This document shows, piece by piece, positions 33,685 through 42,286 of a stretch of 64,000 bases of DNA. This DNA comes from CBDCYS01 sp965226245 (GTDB lineage: Bacteria > Acidobacteriota > Terriglobia > Bryobacterales > UBA6623): NCBI GenBank assembly GCA_965226245.1, contig CBDDCL010000015.1:3658001-3722000 (forward strand), given 5' to 3'. Each line of letters begins with the position of its first letter. Within the stretch, counting starts at the first letter, position 1. The notes beneath the pieces are model-generated. The model was not told the origin of the DNA and made no database searches. It saw only the letters and a program-made list of their open reading frames with translations. The translations under genes were made by a program, and so were the position numbers.

Positions 33685-34785
33685 TCACTGCTCCTTCTGC
33701 GCCTTCTCCTTCTCCTGCCGTTCTTTTAGCCGCTTTTCCGCGGCCTTGACCGCCTCCGCTCCGCCCAGGCGAGCCCCGAGCCAGTCGTCCCCCGCCTCGC
33801 CTTTCGCCTCCCGAACCCGGGCGCCGCGGAGCGCCAGCGTCATGGGGCGGTTGCCCTCGTGACAGGCGAACTCGAGCAGGGGCTCCTCGCTCAACTTCAT
33901 CTCGTAGGCGACCGACCACGGTTTCTCGAATGACTCCGGATCATTTACTGTGTACTCGTAGAGCAGCGTGCCGGCCCCGGTTCGGGTGAAACGCTCCTCG
34001 AGGATCATGTTCTTGCCGGAGCCCCGGAATTCCGTCTCATCGCTGTAGTTTTTGGTCCGCACGACCAGCGTATTCCCGTCCCAGCGGCCGCGTGAATCCC
34101 CCTTCCAGAGGCGGATGTCTTGCGGCACATGGTCACGGCCGTCAAGAGGGATGATGCGGTGGTCGTTGATCTTCTCGACCAGGATCGCGACGTGGTCTTT
34201 CGTCTGAAAGATCTCCGCGAAGCCGCTGGGGTTCATCGGCGGCCCGGCGCTGCCCATGATGCAGCGATCGCTTGGATCACGGTCTTCAGGCCCCCCCGGC
34301 ACATGGCCCCAGCGGACATAGCGCTCGTCCTTCCGGCGCTTGGCGTCGTCGGTCAACGCGGGGAGGCGGCCGTCCGGGGGATCGACGATGAGCGACGTCC
34401 TCATCGTACCGGTCATCGTCGGAACGACATCCACGAAGACCCAGTTGTAGCCGATGTCGAGGTCGGCCAGGCCCAGGACCAAGGGGCCGCGCCGGTCATC
34501 GTCCGCTCCGACGACGGGCTGGCCCCCCAGGGGGATGCGCTCCTCTCGATTGCGCCGGGCGTAGAGATTCTGGCGCTTCTCCTCAAACGCGGCCACCTCT
34601 TCCGGCGTGAGGAACTCCTTGTCCTTGAATTCCGCCGGCCGCTCGAACGGCGTGCTGGAGCGGCGGTCCCAGGTGCCTCGCAAGTCAGGAGCACCCCAGG
34701 ACGTCTTTGGACTATCCTCGGCGAGAGCGGCGGGCGCCAACACAGCGGCGGCGAGGACGATCACGAGTGCGCTTCGATTGGTCAT
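33685..34785 (-). CDS. Secreted hypothetical protein (acidobacterial type)
   Basis: This 366-residue protein starts at ATG 34785 with AAGGAG seven bases upstream and has a signal peptide (RSALVIVLAAAVLAPAALAE). The mature protein begins TSWGAPDLRGTWDRRSSTPF and contains EEVAAFEEKRQ, RWDGNTLVVRTKNYSDETEF and FTRTGAGTLLYEYTVNDPES. This pattern belongs to a large family of uncharacterised secreted proteins in Acidobacteriota and some Proteobacteria, often beside DUF6152 genes. No catalytic residues are assigned. The C-terminus is a charged Lys/Glu helix. Confidence 0.72.
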   Translation of the reverse strand: MTNRSALVIVLAAAVLAPAALAEDSPKTSWGAPDLRGTWDRRSSTPFERPAEFKDKEFLTPEEVAAFEEKRQNLYARRNREERIPLGGQPVVGADDDRRGPLVLGLADLDIGYNWVFVDVVPTMTGTMRTSLIVDPPDGRLPALTDDAKRRKDERYVRWGHVPGGPEDRDPSDRCIMGSAGPPMNPSGFAEIFQTKDHVAILVEKINDHRIIPLDGRDHVPQDIRLWKGDSRGRWDGNTLVVRTKNYSDETEFRGSGKNMILEERFTRTGAGTLLYEYTVNDPESFEKPWSVAYEMKLSEEPLLEFACHEGNRPMTLALRGARVREAKGEAGDDWLGARLGGAEAVKAAEKRLKERQEKEKAQKEQ

Positions 34786-34929
34786 GACTTTACTCCTTAT
34801 TAGGCGTCTGAGGTGGTTCGACCTGCAAACGCTGCCGGTCATCTGATGTAGTGGGTATCAGTTCATCAGGATAGATAATATCTGTGAGCGCGGAAAAACT
34901 GAAATAAGCCGTCGTTACCTCGCCCCTCG

Positions 34930-35040
34930 GCGACGGTGCGTTCGAGCTCACTGTCGAACGCTTTGTAAACCACACCCATGCCGCCCTCACCGAGTTTCGT
35001 TAGCGGTGATCTCGTAATGGCTGATGGTCCGACCGGTCAT
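34930..35040 (-). pseudogene. N-terminal remnant of a Ser/Thr protein kinase
   Basis: The minus strand from ATG 35040 reads MTGRTISHYEITA, then after a one-base shift KLGEGGMGVVYKAFDSELER and TVA. This is the start of the same kinase type as the intact gene at 48848, including the glycine-rich loop. The frame is broken within 15 codons and the catalytic lobe is missing, so it is a decayed copy. Confidence 0.75.
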
Positions 35041-35201
35041 GGCGAAGGCTTACTGGGCCTGCGGAAATTATACCGCTTGAAGACTGCTGATTGGCGATCC
35101 TTGTGAGCCCATCTCATGAGAAATGGGCTGGCTATTGGAATTCGGCGGGAATCTGGACCGCTATAGCCTCCTGCCCGTGACACTCCGCCGCACATCCAGA
35201 C

Positions 35202-35474
35202 TCAGCCCGCGTGGAGGATGTGGTCACTTGAGATCTTGCCAATCGACGTCGTACCCGCTTGCCGCATCACCATCATCAGCTCAGCACGCAGCAGATCCAA
35301 CACGGCTTGAACGCCCTCTTGACCAAAGGCAGCCAGTCCCCACAGGTAGGGCCGGCCAATACAAATGGCATCGGCCCCCAATGCCAGCGCCTTGAACACA
35401 TCCGTGCCACGGCGAAAACCACCGTCAATCATCACAGGAATTCGGCCCGAAGCGTGCGCAGGAAAGTAGCCCAC
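35202..35474 (-). pseudogene. C-terminal remnant of an FMN-dependent alpha-hydroxy-acid oxidase
   Basis: The frame reads GRIPVMIDGGFRRGTDVFKA, LALGADAICIGRPYLWGLAA and VMRQAGTTSIGKI. These are the FMN phosphate-binding and final barrel strands of glycolate/lactate oxidase-like enzymes (GG-RRG-DV and GRP motifs). The catalytic histidine and the first 250 or so residues are absent. A repeat-like GC-rich stretch replaces them upstream. Confidence 0.75.
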
Positions 35475-35830
35475 TGAGCAAGCGTCAGGCGAAACCCGTG
35501 GGTAGAGTCCCGCAACAAGAGTTGGCGAAGGGTCGTTGCAAACGGTCGTGCCTCGCTACCCATTCAATGAATACTGGCCCCGGGCGCAAGCCAGTCCCGC
35601 GAAGACCACGCGGTTTTCCGGCGCTCGGTCGCCCCTGGGCGACCGAGTGGGGCCCGGGGTGGGCCAAACAGCGGGCCGCCCCGGCGGGCCGCCCTTCTCA
35701 TCCACATCCCACACCGGACCCGTCGGGACATGACTGCCACGCCCGAGAAAGGTCGTTTAGCACTAGCTCCGGGGACTCGTCCCAGCATCCACCCTGCCGA
35801 TCTGGGACCCAGGCGTCTCGTCTCGAATCG
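35475..35830. other. GC-rich intergenic region
   Basis: This stretch contains GC-rich inverted segments near 35620-35700 (GGTCGCCCCTGGGCGACC and GGGCCGCCCCGGCGGGCCGCCC) typical of REP-like structures. No gene is seen. It separates an oxidase remnant from the S46 peptidase gene, which ends at 35831. Confidence 0.45.
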
Positions 35831-37891
35831 TCAGGGCCGCGACTTCAGTTCGGCCACGACGCGCTGAGCGCGGTAGATTTTCTGGAGGGCTTCCATAATG
35901 CCTCTCGAGTCGACGCTGACAGCTCGCGACTGGGTTTCAGAGTATTGGAAGTCGTTGACCAGGGACTGGATATTGCCGTCGAAAATAATGCCGACAATCT
36001 CGCCGGCGCGGTTGATGAGGGGGCTGCCGGAGTTCCCTCCCGTGATGTCGTTCGTCGAGATCAGATTGTAGGGCGTGTCGAGCTTGACCTGTCTTTTCCT
36101 TTGCGTGAATCTTTTCGGCAGGATGTAGGGGTCTTCGTCGGACATTTTCTCGTAGAGCCCGGCCATGGTGGTCAGCGGCGGGATGCGTTGTCTGCCTTCG
36201 ACGTACCCTTTGACGGCGCCATAGGTGAGCCGCAGAGTGAAGGTGGCGTCGGGATATACGCTGGAGCCCTGGACGGCGAAACGAGCGCGGGCGATACGGG
36301 TTCCGTGTGCGTTTTCGACGGCCTCGACTTCGTCCTCGAAACGCTTGCGGACGGTGCGGGCGTGTTCGTCGATCGACGCCACGAGTCGAATCAAGGGATC
36401 ATCCGAAGTGGCGGCCTTCAGGGCGTTGCCATTGGCTAAATCCTTTCGCAGGTCAACGTCTTTCAGCTTGGTGGACCTCACCAAGCGGCGCGCGACGATA
36501 TCGGGGTTCTTCTCGCCCAGCACCTTCTCGATGACCGGATGATCGAAGCCCAGGCGGTCGCGCATGAAGCGCATCGACGCGCCGAGTTTGACCATCTCCA
36601 CGTCATCATAAATCGGAGCGGGCGAATAGAGCTTTTGGTAAAGCGATTCGAGAGCCGAGTCGCGGTATTCGGGGAGTCTCTCGTTGTTTGGCTTGGGAAG
36701 TTCCCCCGACAGCCGGTAGAGATCACGGGCAATCGTAAAGAGCCGTGAGTAGAAGCCGAAACGTTCGAGCAGGCGGAACTCCTCGAAGACTTCCGCCTTG
36801 GTTCGCTGCGCTTGCGCGATGGCCTTCCAGGCGCCCCCGAATTTTTTCTTCTTCTCAGGGTCTTTTTCGACCAGCGATTGCAGCTGCTGCTCGGCTTCTG
36901 TTTTGGCGTCGATCAGCTCGGCGCGGCGAAGGCCCGGCCCTCTTTGGCTGTATGCCTTGAGGGCGTTATCGAGCCCGAACAATTCGTTGCCTGCCAGGCG
37001 TTCGGCCTCGCCACCTGCCCTGCCGTAGCCGCGCAGAGCGCCGATCATCGTGTTGAGGAAATCCAGCGTGAACGGGATGCGGCGGTCGCGTTCGAAAAGA
37101 AGTTGAGCCTTTGTGAGCAAACGATCCGTCCGGCCGGGATGACCCGAGACGAAGACCAAGTCACCCTCATGGACGCCCTCGCCGCTCCAGGGCAGATAGG
37201 ACGCGGGCTCGATCGGCCGCTCATCTTCATAAACCCTCAGAAACGCCACATCCAAGCAATAACGCGGGTAGGTGAAGTTGTCCTTGTCGCCTCCAAAGAA
37301 GGCCGCCAGGAACTCGGGAGCAAAAACCAATCGAACGTCGGTGTAGCGTTTGTATTGATAGAGATCAAAGATCCCCCCGGAGTAGAGGTTCACGACGTCG
37401 CAGCGATTGAGGGTGGAATCCCGGCAGTCTTTCTCGATGTCGGCGGTGGACGATTTCTGAGCATCGAGCCGCTCTTTTTCACTCATCTCCCGCGTCACGT
37501 TTTCGTTGACGCGGCCGCTGACGGTTTCGATGTTGAGCAAGACATTCAGCTCGAGATCGGGACATTTCAGCTCGGCCGACTGGCGCGGGGCGTAGAAGCC
37601 GTCCTTCATGTAGTCTTTGGTCTCCGAGCTGAGCTTCTTGATGCAGTCGGAGGCGACGTGGTGGTTGGTCATCGCCAGCCCGCGCGGCGAAACGAAGCTG
37701 CCCGAACCGCCGTTGTTGAAGCGCACCGAGGCCAGTTGCAAGTTCTCAAAGAACTCTGAGTCGGCTTCAAAGCCGTACTTCTCGCGAAGCTGGTCGAGCG
37801 GCAGGTGATTGTAAGGCCACATGCCCTCGTCGGCAGGCGCCAGGGTGGCGGTGAGCAGAAGGGCGAGCAGAACTCCCGGGATTCGATACAT
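35831..37891 (-). CDS. Secreted S46-family dipeptidyl peptidase (DPP7/DPP11-like)
   Basis: This 686-residue serine peptidase releases dipeptides from oligopeptides in the periplasm. It starts at ATG 37891 with AAGGAA upstream and has a signal peptide (YRIPGVLLALLLTATLAPA), then DEGMWPYNHLPLDQLREKYG. Chymotrypsin-like motifs are MTNHHV (His78) and GGNSGSP with Ser621 as nucleophile; the Asp lies in between. The DPP7/DPP11 specificity residue cannot be assigned safely, so hydrophobic or acidic preference is open. The length fits the family, and all key motifs are intact. Confidence 0.92.
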   Translation of the reverse strand: MYRIPGVLLALLLTATLAPADEGMWPYNHLPLDQLREKYGFEADSEFFENLQLASVRFNNGGSGSFVSPRGLAMTNHHVASDCIKKLSSETKDYMKDGFYAPRQSAELKCPDLELNVLLNIETVSGRVNENVTREMSEKERLDAQKSSTADIEKDCRDSTLNRCDVVNLYSGGIFDLYQYKRYTDVRLVFAPEFLAAFFGGDKDNFTYPRYCLDVAFLRVYEDERPIEPASYLPWSGEGVHEGDLVFVSGHPGRTDRLLTKAQLLFERDRRIPFTLDFLNTMIGALRGYGRAGGEAERLAGNELFGLDNALKAYSQRGPGLRRAELIDAKTEAEQQLQSLVEKDPEKKKKFGGAWKAIAQAQRTKAEVFEEFRLLERFGFYSRLFTIARDLYRLSGELPKPNNERLPEYRDSALESLYQKLYSPAPIYDDVEMVKLGASMRFMRDRLGFDHPVIEKVLGEKNPDIVARRLVRSTKLKDVDLRKDLANGNALKAATSDDPLIRLVASIDEHARTVRKRFEDEVEAVENAHGTRIARARFAVQGSSVYPDATFTLRLTYGAVKGYVEGRQRIPPLTTMAGLYEKMSDEDPYILPKRFTQRKRQVKLDTPYNLISTNDITGGNSGSPLINRAGEIVGIIFDGNIQSLVNDFQYSETQSRAVSVDSRGIMEALQKIYRAQRVVAELKSRP

Positions 37892-38134
37892 AGTGGATTC
37901 CTTGCGTATTTCGAATGAGTCAGCGGAAGAGGAACGAGACGATTGGAAAGGGTAAGAAAACTCTGCTTCGGCTCCTGATTCCAGCAACCTCACTCATTCA
38001 CGGTACCGCATTGGCTTTCTTTCGCAGGGGTTCGGCCGGGTGGGCCGTTCTGGCGGTCCAACAGGAAGCGTAGTCTTTCGCGGGACGTGATATCAATACG
38101 GAGATATGGACAATAAACGAGTTCGTACGCCAAC

Positions 38135-38224
38135 GCGGACCAGCCGCAACCAAAACGGGGAGCGTGGCGGCGTCGGATGCCGCGCGTCGAAGCGGCAGAC
38201 CGCTCTCTCACGGTCGCGGCTCTA
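38135..38224 (+). repeat. About 90-bp dispersed repeat, family R5, copy 2
   Basis: The sequence runs from GCGGACCAGCCGCAACC through CGTCGAAGCGGC to CTCACGGTCGCGGCTC and matches the minus strand of 14803-14892. A partial version of its last 20 bases (CTCCCTCACGGTCGCGGCTC) also occurs at 28880-28900. Confidence 0.7.
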
Positions 38225-38278
38225 GATTTGGCTTCCGGATTTTCCGCCACGTTCGCAAAGGTTCGGGAGGGCCCGCGC

Positions 38279-39109
38279 CTAGCGGGCCCGCCTCACCCGC
38301 GCCCGACGAGGGGCATCTTGGTGGCCATCACCGTTATTGACTGCACGTTCGCGTCCAAGGGCAGACGCGCCATGTAGAGAACCGCGTCGGCGACGTGCTG
38401 CACGTCGACGTTGCTCCAAGGGCAGACGCGCCATGTAGAGAACGTCGGCGACGTGCTGCACGTCGAACCGGGGTTCGACCAGGGTGGCGCCGTTCGCTTG
38501 GGGGACGCCGGCCGCCATCTTCTCCGTCATTTCGGTTGCGGCGTTACCGATGTCGATTTGTCCGCAGGCAATGTCGTGCTTGCGGCCATCGAGGGAAATA
38601 CTCTTTGTGAGTCCCGTGATGGCGTGTTTCGTCGCGGTATAGGGCGCCGAGTTGGGCCTCGGCGCGTAAGCCGAGACCGAACCGTTGTTGATGATGCGGC
38701 CACCGCGCGGGTCCTGCGCTTTCATGATCTTGATGGCTTCTTGCGCGCAGAGAAACGCGCCCGTCAAGTTGACGCCGACGACCGTGCTCCACTGCTCGTA
38801 GGTAAGGTCCTCCATCGGGATGCCTGGCGCTCCAGCGCCCGCGTTGTTAAAGAGAAGATCCAATCGCCCGAACGCTTCTTTGGTTCGGGTGAAGAGCGCC
38901 TTGACGGAAGCGGGATCGCTCACGTCGGCGGGTACGGCGAGCATCTCGCCGCCGGAGGATTCCGCCATGGAAGCTGTCCGGTCGAGTTCAACGGCACGGC
39001 GCCCGGTGAGAACGACCGAATATCCTTCAGATTGCAAGGCGAGTGCGGCGGCGCGGCCAATGCCACTGCCGGCGCCGGTGACAAGTGCGGTTCTAGTATG
39101 GGTTGTCAT
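38279..39109 (-). pseudogene. Short-chain dehydrogenase/reductase, C-terminus shifted by a 61-bp duplication
   Basis: The start at ATG 39109 gives TALVTGAGSGIGRAAALALQ (NAD(P) loop TGxxxGIG), LLFNNAGAG, the catalytic Ser in NNGSVSAYA and the YTATK motif (Tyr-x3-Lys). The enzyme is intact to about residue 230. Then a duplicated segment (38354-38409 repeated at 38415-38470, period 61) shifts the frame, so the tail becomes arginine-rich nonsense. Removing 61 bases restores DVQHVADAVLYMARLPLDAN and then VQSITVMATKMPLVGRG with a stop at 38293, a normal SDR of 251 residues. The catalytic core survives, so some function is possible. The substrate is unknown. Confidence 0.8.
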
Positions 39110-39180
39110 ATTCTTATCGAAAGAGACTGTCCGCACGAAATTCAAAAAAGAGCTAGTCTAGTCTAGCGTTATCCTGTGGT

Positions 39181-39188
39181 TAGTAGAG
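39181..39188. repeat. TAGTAGAG target-site copy left of the partial IS
   Basis: The same 8 bases flank the complete IS at 39852-39859 and 40887-40894. The preceding CTGTGGT is also shared with the sequence before the complete copy, so this partial copy and its left flank are duplicated together. Confidence 0.7.
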
Positions 39189-39847
39189 ATGGGGTATTTA
39201 GTTGACTCCAGTAGCCACAATATGTTGTGGTTGGGGGCATGAAGGAGGACTACCCCCGAAACCTCGTCGAGTTGGAAGCTCGATTCTCGACCGAGGAGGC
39301 GTGCCGGGAGTACCTGCTGAAGCTGCGCTGGCCGGAGGGGTTCGTGTGCCCGCGCTGTGGGATCCAGTCCTCATGGGCCAGCAAACGCAATCTGCTGCTC
39401 TGCGCCGACTGCGGTTACCAGGCCTCGGTGACGGCGGGCACGATTTTCCAGGACACCCGCAAGCCCTTGACGTTGTGGTTCCGGGCGGCTTGGTGGGTGA
39501 CAACGCAAAAAGGCGGGGCCAGCGCGCTGGAGTTGCAGCGGGTCTTGGGTTTGGGTAGCTATGTAACCGCCTGGACCTGGCTGCACAAGTTCCGCCGCGC
39601 CATGGTGCGCCCCGGTCGCAATGGGTTGGCATATTCTATGTGGGCGGAGTCGAAAGAGACGAAATGGTTGGCAAAGCGTTAGTTGCCGCACGAAATTCGA
39701 GCTTGGAAGAGCTATCCAACCTGGCAGCCTCGTGCACACCGAGTCTATGCGGGATTGGAGAACAAAGGATACCGCCATGAAGTCACCGTGCTGCGCGGGA
39801 AGCGGCAATCTAAGCTGCTGCCGAGAGTCCATCGTGTCGCCTCTCTG
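39189..39847 (+). mobile_element. Partial, internally deleted IS1595-type element (copy A)
   Basis: It begins with the same terminal repeat (ATGGGGTATTTAGTTGACTC) as the complete IS and is identical to it for about 440 bases. It then shows a series of small deletions and replacements, and ends abruptly at the equivalent of 40638. About 120 bases in total are missing against the same span of copy B. The right terminal repeat is absent. The transposase frame (from ATG 39239) is broken after about 125 codons, with the zinc ribbon intact but the catalytic domain destroyed. It is joined directly to the left flank of copy B. Confidence 0.85.
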
Positions 39848-39859
39848 TGGTTAGTAGAG

Positions 39860-40886
39860 ATGGGGTATTTAGTTGACTCCAGTAGCCACAATATGTTGTG
39901 GTTGGGGGCATGAAGGAGGACTACCCCCGAAACCTCGTCGAGTTGGAAGCTCGATTCTCGACCGAGGAGGCGTGCCGGGAGTACCTGCTGAAGCTGCGCT
40001 GGCCGGAGGGGTTCGTGTGCCCGCGCTGTGGGATCCAGTCCTCATGGGCCAGCAAACGCAATCTGCTGCTCTGCGCCGACTGCGGTTACCAGGCCTCGGT
40101 GACGGCGGGCACGATTTTCCAGGACACCCGCAAGCCCTTGACGTTGTGGTTCCGGGCGGCTTGGTGGGTGACAACGCAAAAAGGCGGGGCCAGCGCGCTG
40201 GAGTTGCAGCGGGTCTTGGGTTTGGGTAGCTATGTAACCGCCTGGACCTGGCTGCACAAGTTCCGCCGCGCCATGGTGCGCCCCGGTCGCAATCGGCTGG
40301 TCGGCCGGGTGGAGGTGGACGAAACGTATGTGGGCGGAGTCGAAGAGGGCGTCCGAGGTCGCGAAATGGTTGGCAAAGCGTTAGTTGCGGTTGCTGCCGA
40401 GGAGGATGGGCGCGGTATGGGTCGCATCCGGCTCCGTCGGATCGCGGATGCCTCAGCGGCGAGCTTGGAAGCCTTTGTCGAAGAAGCTATCCAACCTGGC
40501 AGCCTCGTGCACACCGACGGCTGGGAAGGCTATGCGGGATTGGAGAACAAAGGATACCGCCATGAAGTCACCGTGCTGCGCGGGAAGCGGCAATCGGCGA
40601 GTAAGCTGCTGCCGAGAGTCCATCGTGTCGCCTCTCTGCTAAAGCGCTGGCTGTTGGGGACCCACCAGGGGGCTGTCAGTCACGAGTATTTGGACTACTA
40701 CCTGGACGAGTTCACGTTCCGCTTCAACCGGCGGACCTCACGGTCGCGCGGCAAACTTTTCTATCGCCTCCTCCAGCAGGCGGTCGCCGCCGACCCTGCT
40801 CCCTATAAGACAATGGTCGAGGCCACCAGGGCCGGCACCCCCACCCCCAAGATGTAGTGGCTACTGGAGTCAACTAAATACCCCAT
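39860..40886 (+). mobile_element. Complete IS1595-family insertion sequence (copy B), 1027 bp
   Basis: The ends are perfect inverted repeats starting ATGGGGTATTTAGTTGACTC, and the element is flanked by the 8-bp direct repeat TAGTAGAG (39852-39859 and 40887-40894). Eight-base duplications are characteristic of the IS1595 family. It carries one transposase gene. It appears identical to the copy at 54417-55443, indicating recent movement. Confidence 0.95.
39910..40857 (+). CDS. IS1595-family transposase (copy B)
   Basis: This 315-residue protein is taken from ATG 39910; a GTG at 39898 is an alternative start. The N-terminal zinc ribbon is CPRCG (with CADCG 25 residues later). The ISXO2-like catalytic domain shows VEVDETYVGG (first Asp), VHTDGWEGY (second Asp) and EFTFRFNRR near the end. 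It cuts and pastes the element using the terminal repeats. The frame is intact and identical to the copy at 54446, so both may be active. Confidence 0.94.
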   Translation: MKEDYPRNLVELEARFSTEEACREYLLKLRWPEGFVCPRCGIQSSWASKRNLLLCADCGYQASVTAGTIFQDTRKPLTLWFRAAWWVTTQKGGASALELQRVLGLGSYVTAWTWLHKFRRAMVRPGRNRLVGRVEVDETYVGGVEEGVRGREMVGKALVAVAAEEDGRGMGRIRLRRIADASAASLEAFVEEAIQPGSLVHTDGWEGYAGLENKGYRHEVTVLRGKRQSASKLLPRVHRVASLLKRWLLGTHQGAVSHEYLDYYLDEFTFRFNRRTSRSRGKLFYRLLQQAVAADPAPYKTMVEATRAGTPTPKM

Positions 40887-40959
40887 TAGTAGAGTATCGG
40901 TTGGATGTAGCCGGTGCTCAGGTTTCCTGATCGAGTCTGCCCCGCATCGACGGATCGCC

Positions 40960-41949
40960 ATGAGTTCCTTGAGAGCCCAACTAAATTCGCTCCTTCCCCG
41001 TCCGGCACAAATAGTCATCGTTGTCGCCCTCGTTCTTACCGTCGGGACTTCCAATGCGGTGATCGGAACGGTAGGCCCCCTGCTATGGGGCGCCTATATG
41101 AAGTTCCAGGGAAAGGCCGACTTTTGCCCTTGGGATCGTATCCTGACGCTTTACTCGGACCGACAAATGCTAGCGGATCTCAAGGAATCGATCGAAGCCG
41201 GAGGACGGGTCGAATCTCAAGATGAAGAGTGGGGGATTGAGTTGATCTCGCTGCCCGCTTGCGGCAGGAGTTTTTGGGTTCGTACAAGCGGCGAACGAGT
41301 GAACGGCGAGGCGCTGGTGCCACAATTAATCGCGGAGCATCAGTGGATTGCCTCGCAGGACCCCGTTAACGTCGTCAAGCCGGGAGACATCGTGATCGAT
41401 TGCGGAGCACACGTCGGCATCTTCGTCGATCAGGCGCTCCAAAGGGGAGCGGCAAAGGTCGTCGCTGTAGACCCAGACCCGACTCAGTTGGAGTGCTTGA
41501 GACGAAATTTCGCCTCCGAGATCGAGGCCGGCAAGGTCGTTTTAGTTCCCAAGGCGGTGTGGAGCAGCCCAGGAAAGATGTCACTGCACGTAGGAACTGA
41601 GAATTCAGGGATGAGTAGTCTAGTAAAACACCGCGGCGGAGATGAGATCACTGTCGACGTGACGACGATCGACGACCTGGTTGCCGAGCTAGGGCTGCCT
41701 CGGGTCGATTTCATCAAACTCGACATCGAAGGCGCGGAGCGAGAAGCGCTCAAGGGAGCGATGGAAACGCTGACAAACGATCGTCCCCGCCTGCTGATTG
41801 ACACTTATCACCGCGATGACGATATGGTCGTGCTTCCTGAAATCATCGCGCGAGCCCATCCCGACTATCGCCTTCACTGCGGCCCCTGTGTTATGAGTGA
41901 TGAACTCGAAGGTGAGCAGGTCGTGCCGAGTTTCGTGGTGTACGAATAA
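40960..41949 (+). CDS. FkbM-family SAM-dependent methyltransferase with N-terminal membrane helix
   Basis: This 329-residue protein starts at ATG 40960. A hydrophobic segment (IVIVVALVLTVGTSNAVIGT) near the N-terminus suggests membrane anchoring. The methyltransferase domain has IVIDCGAHVGIFVDQAL (SAM motif I), VVAVDPDPTQL (motif II) and FIKLDIEGAEREALKGA, diagnostic of FkbM. These enzymes O-methylate sugars or polyketides. The gene begins 66 bases after the IS target duplication. No partner glycosyltransferases are nearby, so the acceptor is unknown. Confidence 0.88.
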   Translation: MSSLRAQLNSLLPRPAQIVIVVALVLTVGTSNAVIGTVGPLLWGAYMKFQGKADFCPWDRILTLYSDRQMLADLKESIEAGGRVESQDEEWGIELISLPACGRSFWVRTSGERVNGEALVPQLIAEHQWIASQDPVNVVKPGDIVIDCGAHVGIFVDQALQRGAAKVVAVDPDPTQLECLRRNFASEIEAGKVVLVPKAVWSSPGKMSLHVGTENSGMSSLVKHRGGDEITVDVTTIDDLVAELGLPRVDFIKLDIEGAEREALKGAMETLTNDRPRLLIDTYHRDDDMVVLPEIIARAHPDYRLHCGPCVMSDELEGEQVVPSFVVYE

Positions 41950-42286
41950 TCTTCTGATTCAAGCTCGCGGGAAGAGGGACGGGCTGATTCTCCGCGACTA
42001 GCTCTTGTTGACTTTCGGGGACCACCAGCGTCACGGACCCCAATCGTCCTTTGCCGTAGAATAAGCCGTTACCCTCTTCGTTCTCCTGGCCGGCTGTCGG
42101 CCATCCTGAGATTGCGGCGCTCGATTCCGCGATGCGCCGGCCGGCGATGCATGGAAGCGGCGGGCGCGGGCCGCATCTCGCTTTTTCGAATGTAAACTTT
42201 CGGCCCGCCTGCCAGGATCGGACAATATTCCTGGTCTGGCGTCGGCTAGAATCTGGAATGGAGTTCTCGTTTTGGAGTGAGATTGA
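41950..42286. other. Intergenic region before the TonB receptor gene
   Basis: No gene is called in these 337 bases. The minus strand has an open frame reading GNGLFYGKGRLGSVTLVVPE that looks protein-like for about 40 residues, but it has no start and no recognised family. The last 20 bases contain TTTGGAGTGAG, a possible ribosome-binding region for the receptor gene. No cobalamin-riboswitch motif was seen. Confidence 0.4.

Noticed and set aside
41950..42286. Possible cobalamin riboswitch upstream of the BtuB-like receptor
   Set aside because: No B12-box-like sequence or characteristic stems were found.
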